DNA of 64,000 bases from Deuterostichococcus epilithicus (taxonomy: Eukaryota; Chlorophyta; Trebouxiophyceae; Prasiolales; Stichococcaceae). Each line of letters begins with the position of its first letter. Position 1 is the stretch's first letter. The notes beneath the pieces were generated by a model, which was not told the origin of the DNA, made no database searches, and saw only the letters and a list, made by a program, of their open reading frames with translations. Positions 1 through 10,946 of the stretch are shown in pieces. Where the stretch lies: assembly GCA_033439295.1 (NCBI GenBank), contig JAVTLE010000016.1:186001-250000 (forward strand). Direction: 5' to 3'. Position numbers and translations under genes: made by a program.

Positions 1-902
1 AGCCTTGGGCACCCCACTCGACAAGGCTCGACGTTCGCAGCCGTGAGGTGGCTGCTGCATTTCAGAGCTGGCGGTGCTGAAATTCATGTGTCACCTGTAA
101 CGCCTCGCCAAGGGGTGGCAGCCCCGGCGGGTCTTGGGCCTCCAGCAGCAGCCGCAGCTCTTCGTCTGGGTCCTCAGTCTGCTCCGAGCCGCTGAGGTTG
201 TAGAGCCGCCAGATGCCAGACGGCAGCGGCGCGGGCGGCAGCGGCCCAGCCAGGGTGAGGACCTGCAGCTTGCTGTACACCGCCTCGATGCCTGTCATAT
301 CAACGCCGGCCTCAGAGCACAGGGCGAGCAGCGTGCCGGCAGAGCGACGCTGGAAGTCCGGGCTGTGCAACAGCCGCGTGAGCTGCGAGCGGCGCTTGTG
401 GTAGGGGCGCGGCTTCCACGACCGGCCCCACACCATGCCGAGGCTGGACAGCGGCGGGCGGCGGCCTGCGGCGCCGGCCCAGCGGCAGACCCGCGCAAAG
501 ATATCAGCATCCACGCTGCCCAGGCAGATCGACTGCGCCTCCATGAGCACCTGCCACCTGCCTCCACGTTCTGATTGGTCAGCCGTTGTGCCAGGGTCAT
601 GAGTCCAGGACTGTGGCCCAAGGCACAGCTAGGCAGCTGCGAACGCAGGGGTGCCGCAGGGCAAGTCTACATCTCAAGGGCTCTCCACCGGCTCTCATGA
701 ATGCGAGGTGGTATCCCTTTCTTTTGTGTGCCACGCAGAAACCTCGCCTGTGGCATACGAGCGACAGCTGTACCCAGAGCCGCACGCTTGGCTGGCTGTG
801 CCGGTCATCCCGCGAGTTTTGCTGGTATTGGTGCTGCGTCAGCACCGAGTTAAGGATGGCACCGAGAACTTCGTCTGGCAGGTCATCGATGCATGCACCC
901 AT
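1..902 (-). CDS. F-box protein, partial (3' end outside window)
   Basis: Likely substrate-recruiting subunit of an SCF-type ubiquitin ligase. Exon 1 (902 to 743) starts MGACIDDLPDEVLGAILNSV and ends with LWVQLSLVCHR, the two halves of an F-box (LPDEVL...LSLVC) separated by a polar insert. It ends in phase 1 at a gtttct donor. Exon 2 (570 to 95) opens after an AG acceptor in matching phase and encodes about 159 residues. That stretch includes a Leu-rich segment (LQVLTLAGPLPPAPLPSG) that resembles a leucine-rich repeat. It ends in phase 0 at a gtgaca donor, so further exons lie at or beyond the left edge. The start was chosen as the Met just before the F-box; an in-frame Met lies 16 codons upstream. 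The substrate cannot be inferred. The F-box call rests on two short motifs. Confidence 0.6.
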
Positions 903-1856
903 CTTGCCGAGGCTTCGCAATCGTGACCTATCCTCGATTGTGTTGAACAACCGAAAACTTTACCTATGTCAAGGCGCAGGTTGTCTTTGGATCGAAGTCA
1001 CTCTTGTATTGATCGGAGTTCAGGTTGATCGAAGTCAACTGCAGTAGAAAGCTTCAGTTTGAAAAATTGGCTAGGTTTCAAGGGATTTCGCTGTGGAGGT
1101 GGGTTTTGGTTGATCACGCGAATTTCCTGGTGAGTGTTTCAGCTATACCGGTTTCCCCTCCCTCCTCTTTCCTCCTCTCCTACCTTCCACCGCCAACCTT
1201 TTCCCAGCCCTTTACCCAAGGACATTCGCGTCACCACCGGTTTGATTGAAAGGGCCGCCGGCGGGAACACTGGCGGGCTCGAATGGACGCTGTCCCCGCA
1301 ACTGTCCCCGCAACTAAGGAAACGAGAACCAGAGTGCGAGCGGGTGGAATTCACTCAGGCGGGGTCGGCCAAGCAGCATGCATATAACAGGAAAGGCATC
1401 TAACTCGAGGGTCAGGCTGTCACTGTCCCCGCAGCGATGGAAACAAAAACTCCAAAGCGCGAGCGGGTGGGATGCGCTCAAGCGGGGTTGGTCAAGCGTG
1501 CAACACAGACAGAGGAGGAACCTGGGTCAAATGGAGATGGAAGCGAGCCCTCGCGACTCAACATGCATCTGCGCGCTTCATCTGGGCACCCAAGCTGCTG
1601 ATTTGGTGTGAATGCGCCGCTGGCCTTATAGTCAGGCCTCGCTCTGGCTAGCTGAGCCGCCACACTGTGCCCAGCTGGCCGCTCTGAGGCTGCCGCTGTC
1701 GATTGTCTGCTTCGTTTTTGCCGGCCTTGTTGTCGGGCATGCAAAGCGCTGATCCGTGCATGTGCACGGTGATGGGCCAAGTGATCTGATGGCGATCAAA
1801 TAGGTATATAATGTGCAAGACCTCACGTCGGCCAGTCCACTTGACCTCCCATTGAC
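903..1856. other. intergenic stretch with a tandem duplication
   Basis: This lies between the start of the F-box gene (-) and the stop of the RimP-like gene (-). I see no convincing coding exon. It holds the duplicated block listed separately. Promoter elements of the F-box gene should lie here, but I recognise none. Confidence 0.5.
1303..1500. repeat. imperfect tandem duplication, about 75 bp units
   Basis: Two copies, 1303-1377 and 1424-1500, each begin with TGTCCCCGCA. They share GCGAGCGGGTGG and GCGGGGTYGGYCAAGC in the same order, with scattered substitutions. A further short TGTCCCCGCA precedes copy 1. It is non-coding as far as I can tell. Confidence 0.7.
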
Positions 1857-4494
1857 TCATATGTCAAGATGGAGGTTGACTCGCAGGAGGTCGTCTGCTG
1901 CAATCTCGTAGATCTCCTGCAGCTTTTTCTTCCCCAACCGGCGCCCTTTGCCTGTATGCAGCGCGAGAGAATGAAACTACTATGTAGGCACTCGTGCATG
2001 CGAGTGGCCAAGGATTGAGGTTGCCTGAGTATGCAACCTGTCTGAAGGCACGTGTGCCGCAGTGGATGTGTGTCAGCACTCGAGCAATACAGGCACAAGG
2101 CCCATATATGCAGGACAGGACGTACAGGGCGTACAGGGCAGCACATGACGTACGGGAAGCTTTCCAAGATACAAGTTGCGGAGAGCAGCCTTTGAATGCG
2201 GACACATGCTGGCGACTGCCCGCACCTGCGGCCTCCCTGTTGAAGCGCACGTCGGCGAGGGTCCACCTCGTAGCCGCCGCTGTCTCGTCCACCTCACGCA
2301 GCATCAGCACCTTCTCCTGCTCCCTGCGCCGCAATGGTGCAGAACTTTGAAGTTGCATGAACCTGGCGCAGCTGCGCGTCGGAAAGACTGTGCGCTGAAC
2401 CTACTCCCCGCCCAGAACTTGCGGCTGCATCCGCCGCACTCGCCCCTGGGAGCCGGCCACCCTTGATGGAGGCAGGCCTTGACCCTTTTAAGTGTGCAGC
2501 CTCCAGCGCCGCCGCAGCCCTGGCGCAGCAGCACCACAACATGTACGCACACGCACTTGGGGCTGGCACCGCTGTCCGCCGCCGTCCGATACACCACCGT
2601 CATTGGCAGCTCCTGGAAGCGGGCCAGGTCCTGCGGCACCCGCACCGCACGTTCTGCACCCTGCAGCAAAACCACAAAGGCCAGTCCTGGTTCTAAGACC
2701 TTGACCAATCATTCCGGAACCAGGGGCCAAGCGACACTCACCGCAAGACAGCCCAACAGCAGGCACGTCACGGCAAGCTGGACCAGCGCAGGGCCCGTCT
2801 CCCAGCTGTAGGGCACCCCGGAACGGCAGCATTGCAGCCGCCGCGCTGCGGCTGCCAGCAAGGAGCCTGGGGGTACGGGTTAACCCAAAATATCAGTGTA
2901 TGTTTGAGACTCGTGACAGATCGGGGATACTTGAAGGGTGTCACAAAGCCGCGGGAGCTGCTGCCTCACCGGGGAGGAGACCTCGACGACGATGTCGCCA
3001 GCCAGCTCCTCGCCGAGCGCCGCCTCGAACTGCCTGTTGAACTCCCGCACGAAGGCGTCCAAGTCTTCGCTTGTCGGCGACCCAAAGCGGTCCTCCGGCT
3101 GCAACACGATGATGACTTATCAAGGTCATCAGTGTTGAGTACCATGGAGAGACGAGGAGCAGTGGACCTGCAGAGGTTGAGCAAATCTTGGGGCCCCTGC
3201 ATACACAGGGGCATGCAGAGGAATGGCTGGAAGTGGGCAGGGTCCCTGATGGGCTCTTCCCACTACAGCCCTGCAGCATGCCAGGCGCTGCAGCGCGCCA
3301 ACATATCAGCCAAACAGCCGCAACGGCTCAGGCCCTGGCAGCTCTGGCTGGGTGGCTGCCGCACAGCAGGTGCTGCACTTCATTCTTCACAGCCTTTCCT
3401 TTCCCTTCTTTGTGCGCACCTTGTCGATGGCAATGTCCAGGCGCCGACGCACCGCGTTCGCGCGCAGCGAGAACAGCTGCAGCGCCGGCTGACCCTCCAG
3501 GATGCGCCGCGTCAGCGTCAGCCCCACCTCGCCCCTGCAGGTGGCATCGGACGCCCAGGGTCTACAGTTTCCGGGGTGTCACTCCGTGCGGCGTCGGCTG
3601 CTGCTGCTGCCGCGGGCCGCTGCTGCTTAGGGCGGCGGCGGCGGCGCACGCAAGCACGATTGCCTGTGCTTGCTTCCCACATGAAGCTGCTTCGCATTGG
3701 CATGGGTCGTACGTGCGCGACATGCGTGCCTGCCCTCCCAAACATTGGGGCCAGGGGGAGGGCTTGCGGTGCACTGCACCAGTCCCTCCACCAAAGCGAG
3801 GCCCGCAGCTGCACGGAGCACCCAGTAACGCACCAGTCGGCTCTGCCGGTGTTGATCATGGCGCCTGACGCATCCGCGACGGCACCCTCTGACGCCCAGC
3901 TGCTGCTGTCGTCAGGCTCGAAGTCATCGAAGGCGTCCCCATCGACATCCCCATCGTCAAACTCCATGCCTTCGTCGAGCTCCTCGTCGAAGCCGACTCC
4001 GTCTGTGTCGCTGCAGCACTGTCATCACGTGGCAGCTGGCTGTCGCAGATCCGTCGCAGGGGGCGCAGATCCAGCATAGGTGCACGTTCCAGAATGGGTG
4101 ACCAGACGATGGCACTCATTGAAATACTGCGCCGTCATGTTCAACGTAATACAGAATCGGCTGTGCGCATGCACTGTAGCTGCTCGCCTGCCTCGTCGAG
4201 ATCGCCATCCGCCACTGTGTCGTCAGCAATCATGTCCTCCGCTGCTGCTGATGCTCCTCTGCGCCCGGCCGCGGCTGCCATGCCTCTGCATCCATTCTGT
4301 GGCTGGTGCAGCTGCTGCCCGCCGGCAAGTGCGTGACGATAGTTCTGCTGCATATTGCGCCGCCTGCTGTTGCCTGGCTGGCAGATGGCTGCGGCAGCGG
4401 CGTTGCGAATAGACTGCAGCCGTGCTGCTCGCGTGCTGAAGGCTGACACACCCCTGGCACTGACGAGTCTGCTGGCTTTTGAGCTAGACAGCAT
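1857..4494 (-). CDS. rimP: plastid-targeted RimP-like ribosome maturation factor (DUF150)
   Basis: RimP helps mature the small ribosomal subunit; a plastid form would act on 30S particles in the stroma. Seven exons close in phase: 4494-4175, 4010-3834, 3534-3420, 3098-2970, 2660-2557, 2323-2226 and 1951-1857, giving 345 residues. Residues 1 to about 60 form a Ser/Ala/Arg-rich leader (MLSSSKASRLVSARG) like a transit peptide. A very acidic stretch follows (DEELDEGMEFDDGDVDGD). The RimP fold begins near GEVGLTLTRRILEG. Hallmarks are RRRLDIAIDK, the strand-turn EVSSP joined by splicing to GAERAVRVP, RFQELPM, and the plant-type C-terminal WTLADVRFN...KGRRLGKKK, ending VNLHLDI. The EVSSPGAER core is the diagnostic RimP signature. 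The start could instead be the in-frame Met at 4587. The gene is divergent from the MTR3 gene. Confidence 0.87.
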
Positions 4495-5285
4495 GATGCG
4501 ACAATGGCTAACCAACAAGCAGGCTGTTGCCGGCAATGATGCGGGCTTCGAAGTCTGTGCAGCGAACTGCGTGCCGCCGCATGCCATGACAAGCACCACT
4601 ACTGGATGCTTGGTAAGCGCAGCGAGCATCAAATGTTGAACGGCGATGTTCAGGATGGCTTCAGAGCGTCGGGGCAGATGAAGCGTTGCAGTGAGCACCC
4701 AACTCTTCCGGAAGTGCTTGCTTGCAAGGCAACACAAGGCGAGCGGGTTGCAGACGGAGGAGCAGCTGATGTTGAAGCCGTCAGAATGATTGTCAGTCAC
4801 ATGCTGCGTATGCTGCAAATGTAAAACATGAGCGATGTTCTAGCAGCAAGTGCATTCGCAATGTTGTCTGACAGGGACGCAAAAGGCCGAAGGGAACATG
4901 CTCGACGCTGCGTACATCGGCAGTCATTCTGCGGTTTCACTACGTATCGCATTAGTGTCGGGTGGGTTGCTCATGCTCATCGAACGCGAAGCGTAGATCC
5001 TGCCCGCAAGCTCCTGCAGCATCTTCAGCCTCGAGAAGCAGTCTCTGCACTGTCCCCACTTTAAGCTTTGATCGGTCGGAATAGCCTGAAGACATTTTCC
5101 TCGGCCACTCAAACCGCATGCGAGGCGCTTCCATTTCAGTCACGCCAAGTGCTGCTGCGGCGCCAGCTGCCGCGTGGCCAAGTGTTCACTCTCGCCGTGA
5201 CCTCTGCTTCCCAGCCACACCAGGCCAGCCCGCAGCTTGAGGCTACCCGTCAGCTCAGGCGGCCAGCGGGCGAGGTGATAGCGAG
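4495..5285. other. divergent intergenic region between rimP-like and MTR3 genes
   Basis: About 790 bp separate two genes transcribed away from each other, so both promoters should lie here. The reading frame of the first rimP exon stays open upstream to about 4818, so its true start may lie inside this stretch. I recognise no other exon or motif. Confidence 0.5.
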
Positions 5286-7510
5286 ATGGCGGCGCCGAGC
5301 GGCGAGCCGGCGTCGAAGCCATTTCTGCCAGGCCCGCTGCCGGACGCTGCACCCGTGGGCGGCACCCGGTTGGATGGCCGCGGCTACGAGGACTTCCGCC
5401 CCGTGTGTGAGCAGCCGTGCCCCTCGGTTCTTGCAGCCAGAAACTCGATGCATCCTCTGTTCCTTCCGTGCCTGCAGCAGCCGCCTCGCCACATGGTCGT
5501 GGCGACGGCGGCCGCCGCCGCTGGGTTTTGTTGCAGCGCAACGTGTCAGCACTGCCGGGAGGCCCCGCCTCGCCTCCCTCCCCATCTGCCTGGTGTGCGC
5601 CCACTGACGCATCCAAACCCCCTGCCGCCACCCGCCGCAGCCCTGCGCGCTGGCCTTGCCAACCAGGCCGCGGGCTCCGCTTACCTCATTCCCTTCCAGG
5701 CTGCCCACCTTGCCTCTACCCACGCAGTCATGCGCACGGGCGTCGTCAGCCAGGCCGCCGGCTCAGCCTACCTGGAGCAGGGGCGCACAAAGGTCATGGC
5801 GGGGGTGTACGGCCCCCGGCCCTCGGACCGGCGGGAGGCCTTCTCCGAGCAGGGCACCCTGAACGTGGACGTCAAGCTGGCGTCCTTCGCGACGCGCGCC
5901 CGGGGCCGCGTGCAGCAGGTGTGCGGCCGTAGCAGACGCCGCGACCGCCTGCTGTACTGACGCGCTAGTGGCGGGGGAGTGGCGATGTCCTCTGCCGCAA
6001 GCTTCTGGAGGGCATCCAGCTGGGCGCCCATTATCGGCGCGAGCCTGTGATGCTCCCAGGCGATGATGCACCAGGCGATGATTGCGAGCTGTCGGGAATG
6101 CGCGCGGATGCACAAGGGAGCAAATCAAGCCCAAAGCTGTGTCGCCTCATGTGTTCCCACTCAACGCCAGTCTATGAAGCTTAAACCCTAAATCCCGCAG
6201 ACACCGGCGGAGCGGGAGCTGTCGGCGCAGGCGGCGACCGCGCTGACGGGCGCGGTGCGGCGGGACGCCTTCCCTAAGGCACGCGAACAACCCCAAAAGC
6301 ATGTCGTCCGCCCTTGGTGGGATGCCTGCTCCGGCGCGCAATGGGGAGGAACCTTTCTCGAGGTGGATCCGCCACGCATTCCAGTGAACCCTGTCAACCG
6401 CCTGCATTCGGCAGACGAGCAGTCCATCAGGGTGCTTGACGAGAAGGGGCGATGCTCGGTCGGGCTGTCCCCCAGGCCGCCGTGGACGTGTGGATGTGCA
6501 TCCTGGAGGCGGATGGCAGCGAGCTGGCGGCCGCCATCACGGCGGGCGCTGCGGCGCTCGCTGACGCTGGGGTGCCGATGACCGACCTGGTGGCCGCCTG
6601 CTCGCTGGTGGGGTCTGGTGTATGGAATCTGGTGTATGGAATCGACGAGGAGCATGCGGCACTGGCTGCCGATGGTTCAGTGTACGCGAATCCGCGGTGG
6701 AGGCGCCGCGCCAGTGGCTTGCTTGCAGAGACCTGGTCTGCGCCTCGACCAGAGCTGACCGTCTCCTGACCCGAGTGCGCCACTGCCTGGCACATGTTGC
6801 ATGCGCTGCGCCGAGCCCTCCTTTCTTTTGAGGTCCTCTGTTCGGCTGCGGCTGCAGGCGCGGCTGGGAGACGACCTTGTGCTGGACCCCTGTCACGCAG
6901 AGCAGCAGCAGCAGCGCGCCGGCGCAACCGTCGCCGTCATGCCCACCGCCAGCCTGGTGCGTTCTGGTCAGTTTGCAACAGCAGTCGATGACGCTTCGAT
7001 TTCGGTCGGTCCTTTGCTGCCGAGCAGCAGCAGAATGACGCAGCCGTTGCCCCCATGCCTGCCGCAAGCCTGGTGTGGCCTTGTGCGAAAGATCTGATCT
7101 CCGTCATGCACATCAGAGGTTGAGATGGATGGCGCGTACGCACTGCTGGCGGCTGGACCTGTGCACATACAATTACTGAGAGGAGCTTCTGTGCAATTTG
7201 GCGGGATTTTGCCTGAGTTGATCAGCGGCAAGGGAATGGCATGCGGCTTCAATTACACAAGTCCATTTCACGCAAGTCAGGCAGTCACCTTTCATTGGTC
7301 GTGATTCATGGGCAGCAAACCCTGAACCGTAAGCCCAGGATGACGGCGCGGCCCGCGTAGGTGACTGGAGCGCTGCTGACGGGCGAGTGGCCGGGCGACA
7401 GCGCGCGCGATGCGCTGTCGCTGGCGCTCGGCGGCTGCGCGCAGCTAGACGCGGTCGCTCGGGAGGCGCTGCGGGAGGTGGCCGCGCCGGCGGCGGGGGT
7501 GGCGGAGTAG
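5286..7510 (+). CDS. MTR3: exosome complex subunit, RNase PH-like (MTR3 / RRP41-like)
   Basis: One of the six RNase PH-like subunits that form the ring of the RNA exosome, which degrades and processes RNA 3' to 5'. Six exons close in phase: 5286-5406, 5728-5918, 6201-6278, 6475-6606, 6858-6956 and 7361-7510, about 257 residues. The N-terminus carries RLDGRGYEDFRPV, the family's DGR...RP entry. Then come RTGVVSQAAGSAYLEQG, GVYGPRPSDRREAF, GTLNVDVKLASFATRARG, FPKAAVDVWMCILEADGSEL and AALADAGVPMTDLVAACSL, all matching the Arabidopsis RRP41L/MTR3 pattern. Its short form and LEADGSEL segment favour MTR3 over RRP41. Intron 3 appears to begin with GC after TTCCCTAAG, a GC-AG intron. Degenerate copies of exons 2 and 5 sit in the flanking introns (listed separately). 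Confidence 0.88.
5645..5686 (+). repeat. intronic echo of MTR3 exon 2
   Basis: These 42 bases in intron 1 align without gaps to 5732-5773 at the start of exon 2, about 33 of 42 identical. They would encode RAGLANQAAGSAYL against the real RTGVVSQAAGSAYL. It is a degenerate partial duplicate just upstream of the exon and is not used in the phase-closed model. Confidence 0.75.
7015..7073 (+). repeat. intronic echo of MTR3 exon 5 and its donor
   Basis: This segment repeats the end of exon 5 (about 6895-6960). Both show a GAGCAGCAGCAG run, then GCAACCGTC or GCAGCCGTT, CCATGCC, and the exon edge AGCCTG followed by a gtg donor. The copy lies about 120 bp downstream inside intron 5 and is diverged. 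Confidence 0.65.
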
Positions 7511-9479
7511 CTGCAGTGGCGGGGGCAGGGTTTCTCGCCACAGAGGCTGCGCGAACCCGAGCGTCGGAACGGGCGAGGCATTGCAGGGAGGTGGCGGCGT
7601 CGGCGGCGGCGCCACAGTGAGGGATCGGTTCAGGCTCTGGCCTGGGCGGTGGCGCAGCTGTATAGTGCGCCTGCGGTGGCCAGTAGTCGGGTCCTGGTTC
7701 CAGCCTCAGCAGCTATGCACAGCTGGACGGTCATGCAGGAGGCGGGAGGCGGCGGCGCAGCAGCGTAGCAGCGGCAGCGCAGCGGCGGCGTGTAGGGATC
7801 TGGGGTTGGGCGGACTTGCGATGCGCTGCCAGCGGCTGTGCCGCGGCAGCAGCAGGCGGCCGCGGTGTGCAGCTGGAAGGCTTTGAGAAGTAGTTTGCAA
7901 GGGACGTCAGTGGTCCAAGAGCTTTGGCAGCGCCAGCATGGCTGCTGTGTGCGGCGGCAGTGCCGGCACGACAGGAGAGGCCTCTCTGAAGTGAGGTGCA
8001 CAAACACAAGCTTGGGCAGCAGTGCAGCAGCAGGGCTGGTCAGAACATGCTGGAGGCAGACCAGAACCTTGTCTCTCTAGCATGGGACAGCAGCAGGTAC
8101 CAATGTTGCAGCGCAACCTGTTGCATTGTGGTGCCGCTGCTCCAAACGCTGACTGCTGCGGCTGCCTTATTCGTTGGCTTTGGAGACACAACCCGTTTGT
8201 CGTACCTCTTAAAAATGCAAAGTCTCCAGGGGTGAGTTCCATAGAGTCCAAGGATCTTGCTTCTGAGAACGATCTTGTTGAGCACGCCAACAGGTACCAG
8301 CCAATGACCTTCGTTCTAGACCAAGTGTGGTCTCTCCACCCCCGAGAACGAGTGACGACTCTACTTTACCTTGCATGCTCACGATGCCCACGCTGTATCG
8401 CACAACATTGCTTCCGAATGCAGTCGTGCACCTGTGCCAAGCCTAGCTAAATAGCGCCGGCGGTCCACGAGTTCTTCGATGTCGAACAGCGAAGATCATC
8501 CTAAACTGCGTTCCTCACGCATTCCAGGTACCCACTAGTACTTTCAAAACCGACAGGCTTGCTAGCCTGCTGCAGCCTTGTTCCGATGCGTGCCTGGAGC
8601 TTGAGGTCCTCAGGACGGCTTGTGGCGCAAAAGTCTCCCTACAGCAACCAGCCCCCTTGACATGACGCCCACAGCTGCCTGGCGCCACTCATCAGCGCAC
8701 TGTAGGGCCGCACCGCGGTCTGGCGCCAATCCAGGGTGCCACTCCCGCGCCCGCGGCAACTACCGGACCCTGACATTTAACCCAGCCTTGCCGGCAGCAG
8801 TCCCACCCTGGAGCGGTCCCCACCACCGCCATGGGGTGGTTATGCGCATGCACATGAGGCGGCGCCTGCAGGCGTGCCTTCCGCGGCGCTGGGGCGGCCG
8901 CAGCCGCGCCGCCTCCGAGCTGCCCCCCGCCGCCGCCTCGCTCGGCATGCGAGCACGCGCGGGAGGTGAAGCGAGCGCCGCCGCCGCCGAGCACCGCCAG
9001 CAGCCGCGGCGCGCGACCGCGCTCAGAAGGTGAAGTGCACGGTGGTGCCGCCGGGCGACGGCAGCAGCAGCACCGTCCTCGCCGTCCGCCTCCATGGCGG
9101 TGAGCGCCGCACGAAGCTCCCCCAGGCTGCGTGCGGGGCACACGAGCGTTCAGTCGGGGGTGGGCTTCCCCCGATACCGGGGTGACCGACTGCAGGAACC
9201 CCCTCTGTGTAGACAGCCCCCCAGACAAAGGGGGGCGCGCTTACATCGCATCGCCGCCGGCCCCGAGCCGTGTCAAAACCCCTAGACCCCAATGCAGAGC
9301 GATGATGGCGAGAAACGAGGCGCGGGCTCCCGCCGCTGGCCGTGTGTCGCTTGGCTTGCGGGTCTCCAGCAAGGGGAGGGAGGGCGATTGCAGGAGGGGA
9401 CGCGCATGGTTCTCAACATTTGCAGGCTTTCGTGTGTGCTTGTCCTTGTGTCAGCTGACCTGCACGGGCGGGAGGGCAC
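7511..9479. other. intergenic stretch between convergent genes
   Basis: This lies between the MTR3 stop (+) and the last secure exon of the H4-like gene (-). I see no convincing gene from 7511 to about 8990. The stretch 9023-9140 may hold the final exon of the H4-like gene. One frame there ends LLLPSPGGTTVHFTF before a stop; another reads ELRAALTAMEADGEDG. I could not decide between them by phase. Confidence 0.4.
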
Positions 9480-10946
9480 CTCGCTGGCTGCCATATCGGC
9501 GGCGAGCCGCTGCTGCAGCACCGCCAGCAGCACCGGCGCCAGGCCCGCCTCGGCGACATACCAACCGAGCGCGTCCTGCAGGCAGCGGTTGCGCAACATA
9601 TGTCAGGGTTCCGAAGACACGATCGTCGACAGCTATGCCCGCCACTGTCGACCAGGGCTGTGTGAGCACGGCGGCGGTGGCGGCGGCGGCAGAGGCTGCC
9701 TGCTGCATTGAGCAGTGGTGCGCCCGCCTCTGTCGCCGCCGCGCATCAGACCTCGACACCTTCGTTCGAGCACGCAATCAAGGGTCGCTGGTCAACAGAG
9801 CAGCGCTGCAGGCACAGAGGATGCACATGTGAGTTTACTCTTCAGTGCCCAGGTCAATATTGCCATTTGCTCCGGCCAATCACCGTGCTCAGCAGACGAG
9901 GTGGCAGGCCTGCGGTGCGCATCAGCCTACCTGGATCTCCTGCCGCCGTTCTGGCAACAGGTCTGCAAAGTCATCGTCTGCCTGCTGTGCCGCCGGTGCA
10001 CCCGACACCTCTGCCGCAGATGCAGCCCCGCCTGAGGTCGCCGCCTCTGCCTCCTCGCCTTCCGAGACCGCAGCCGTCGCAGCGCAGCCTGCCTCATGGC
10101 TTGCGTGAGCCTCTGCGGCGCGCCGTGCCGCTGTCTGCACACGCACAATGGATGAGGCATCTAAGCCCGGGTGTCAGTGCTCGCCCCGCGTTGGCACAGC
10201 ATCAGGACAGCTAGCATGAGGTGAATGGCCCCGCTCGGAGGCGCTGCGCGGCGCCATGCTACACTGCGCAAGATCTGGTGCCGGTGCACGGTGGGCGCAA
10301 ACTTGCAAGGAGCCTGAAGCTCACCTCAATGGCCTTGCGCGCCGGCGGGCGGCGCAGCCGGCACACAGCAGGCGGTATCAAAAAGTGTCCTGTGCCAAAG
10401 CCATACAGCGTCCTGCATGAGTCGGCAACGCCCTCAGCGAGTGATGTTGGCGATAGCGCTTCATCTTCATGGTCATTTGGCATGTTGCACACGGTACGCG
10501 TTTGAACGGAAGACAGCCTGCAGGTCATGCCAGAGAGAGGGTTTTGAAGGTGACCAGTGTTTGAGCTGACATCCAAGGAAGGGCACACATGCCACGGCGC
10601 TTTAGGGCGAGCAGGATGTCGTTGACGGTGACGGTCATGCGTCTGCAATGCTCCGCGAGCGTGATGGCGTCGGGCAGCACCTCCCTCATCCACGCCACCA
10701 GCGTCTGACGCATCTCCTGGTACACGCCGCCGGCGATGCGCTTGACGCCTGTGCACCACCAAGGACTACAGCAGGGCCTTGCAACCGTTCTGGAAGCCAG
10801 CTGTTGCAGGTGAGATTTGTGGACTCGCACACGAATGGAGTCATGAACCATTCAAAACGATGTTTGCGCGCACCTCCTCGCCGTGCGAGTCGGCGCAAGG
10901 AGCCGGAACTCGGGACGGTCTGCGAGGCCGGCTGCGATGCCCGCAT
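9480..10946 (-). CDS. divergent histone H4 fold protein with C-terminal extension (3' end unresolved)
   Basis: The histone fold implies a DNA-packaging or nucleosome-variant role in the nucleus. Secure exons close in phase: 10946-10874, 10748-10589, 10412-10325 and 10134-9931; 9575-9480 follows in phase but is less certain. The first exon ends LRRLARRGG as in canonical H4. Exon 2 reads VKRIAGGVYQEMRQTL, then DAITLAEHCRRMTVTVNDI and LALKRRG. Exon 3 gives TLYGFG, the H4 C-terminus. About 31 of 59 fold positions match canonical H4, very low for a histone normally near-invariant. Instead of stopping after GFG, the frame continues through RRPPARKAIE into an Ala/Glu-rich, acidic exon (SEGEEAEAAT...ADDDFADLLPERR) and then DALGWYVAEAGLAPV. 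The N-terminal tail, if it starts at the Met at 10946, lacks the Gly/Lys-rich H4 tail. An upstream first exon is possible. Confidence 0.72.

Noticed and set aside
2720-2860. Exon with a possible membrane helix (LVQLAVTCLLLGCLA) inside the rimP-like gene
   Set aside because: The flanking exons join directly in phase (EVSSP to GAERAV) and rebuild the RimP signature, so this stretch is intron.
7620-9000. Several 80-140 codon frames between MTR3 and the H4-like gene
   Set aside because: Cys/Arg/Ala-rich low-complexity translations without motifs, splice consensus or conserved phase; typical GC-rich noise.
9600-9712. Additional exon QAASAAAATAAVLTQPWS in the H4-like gene
   Set aside because: It has an acceptor, but the exons on either side already join in phase without it and no convincing donor is seen.
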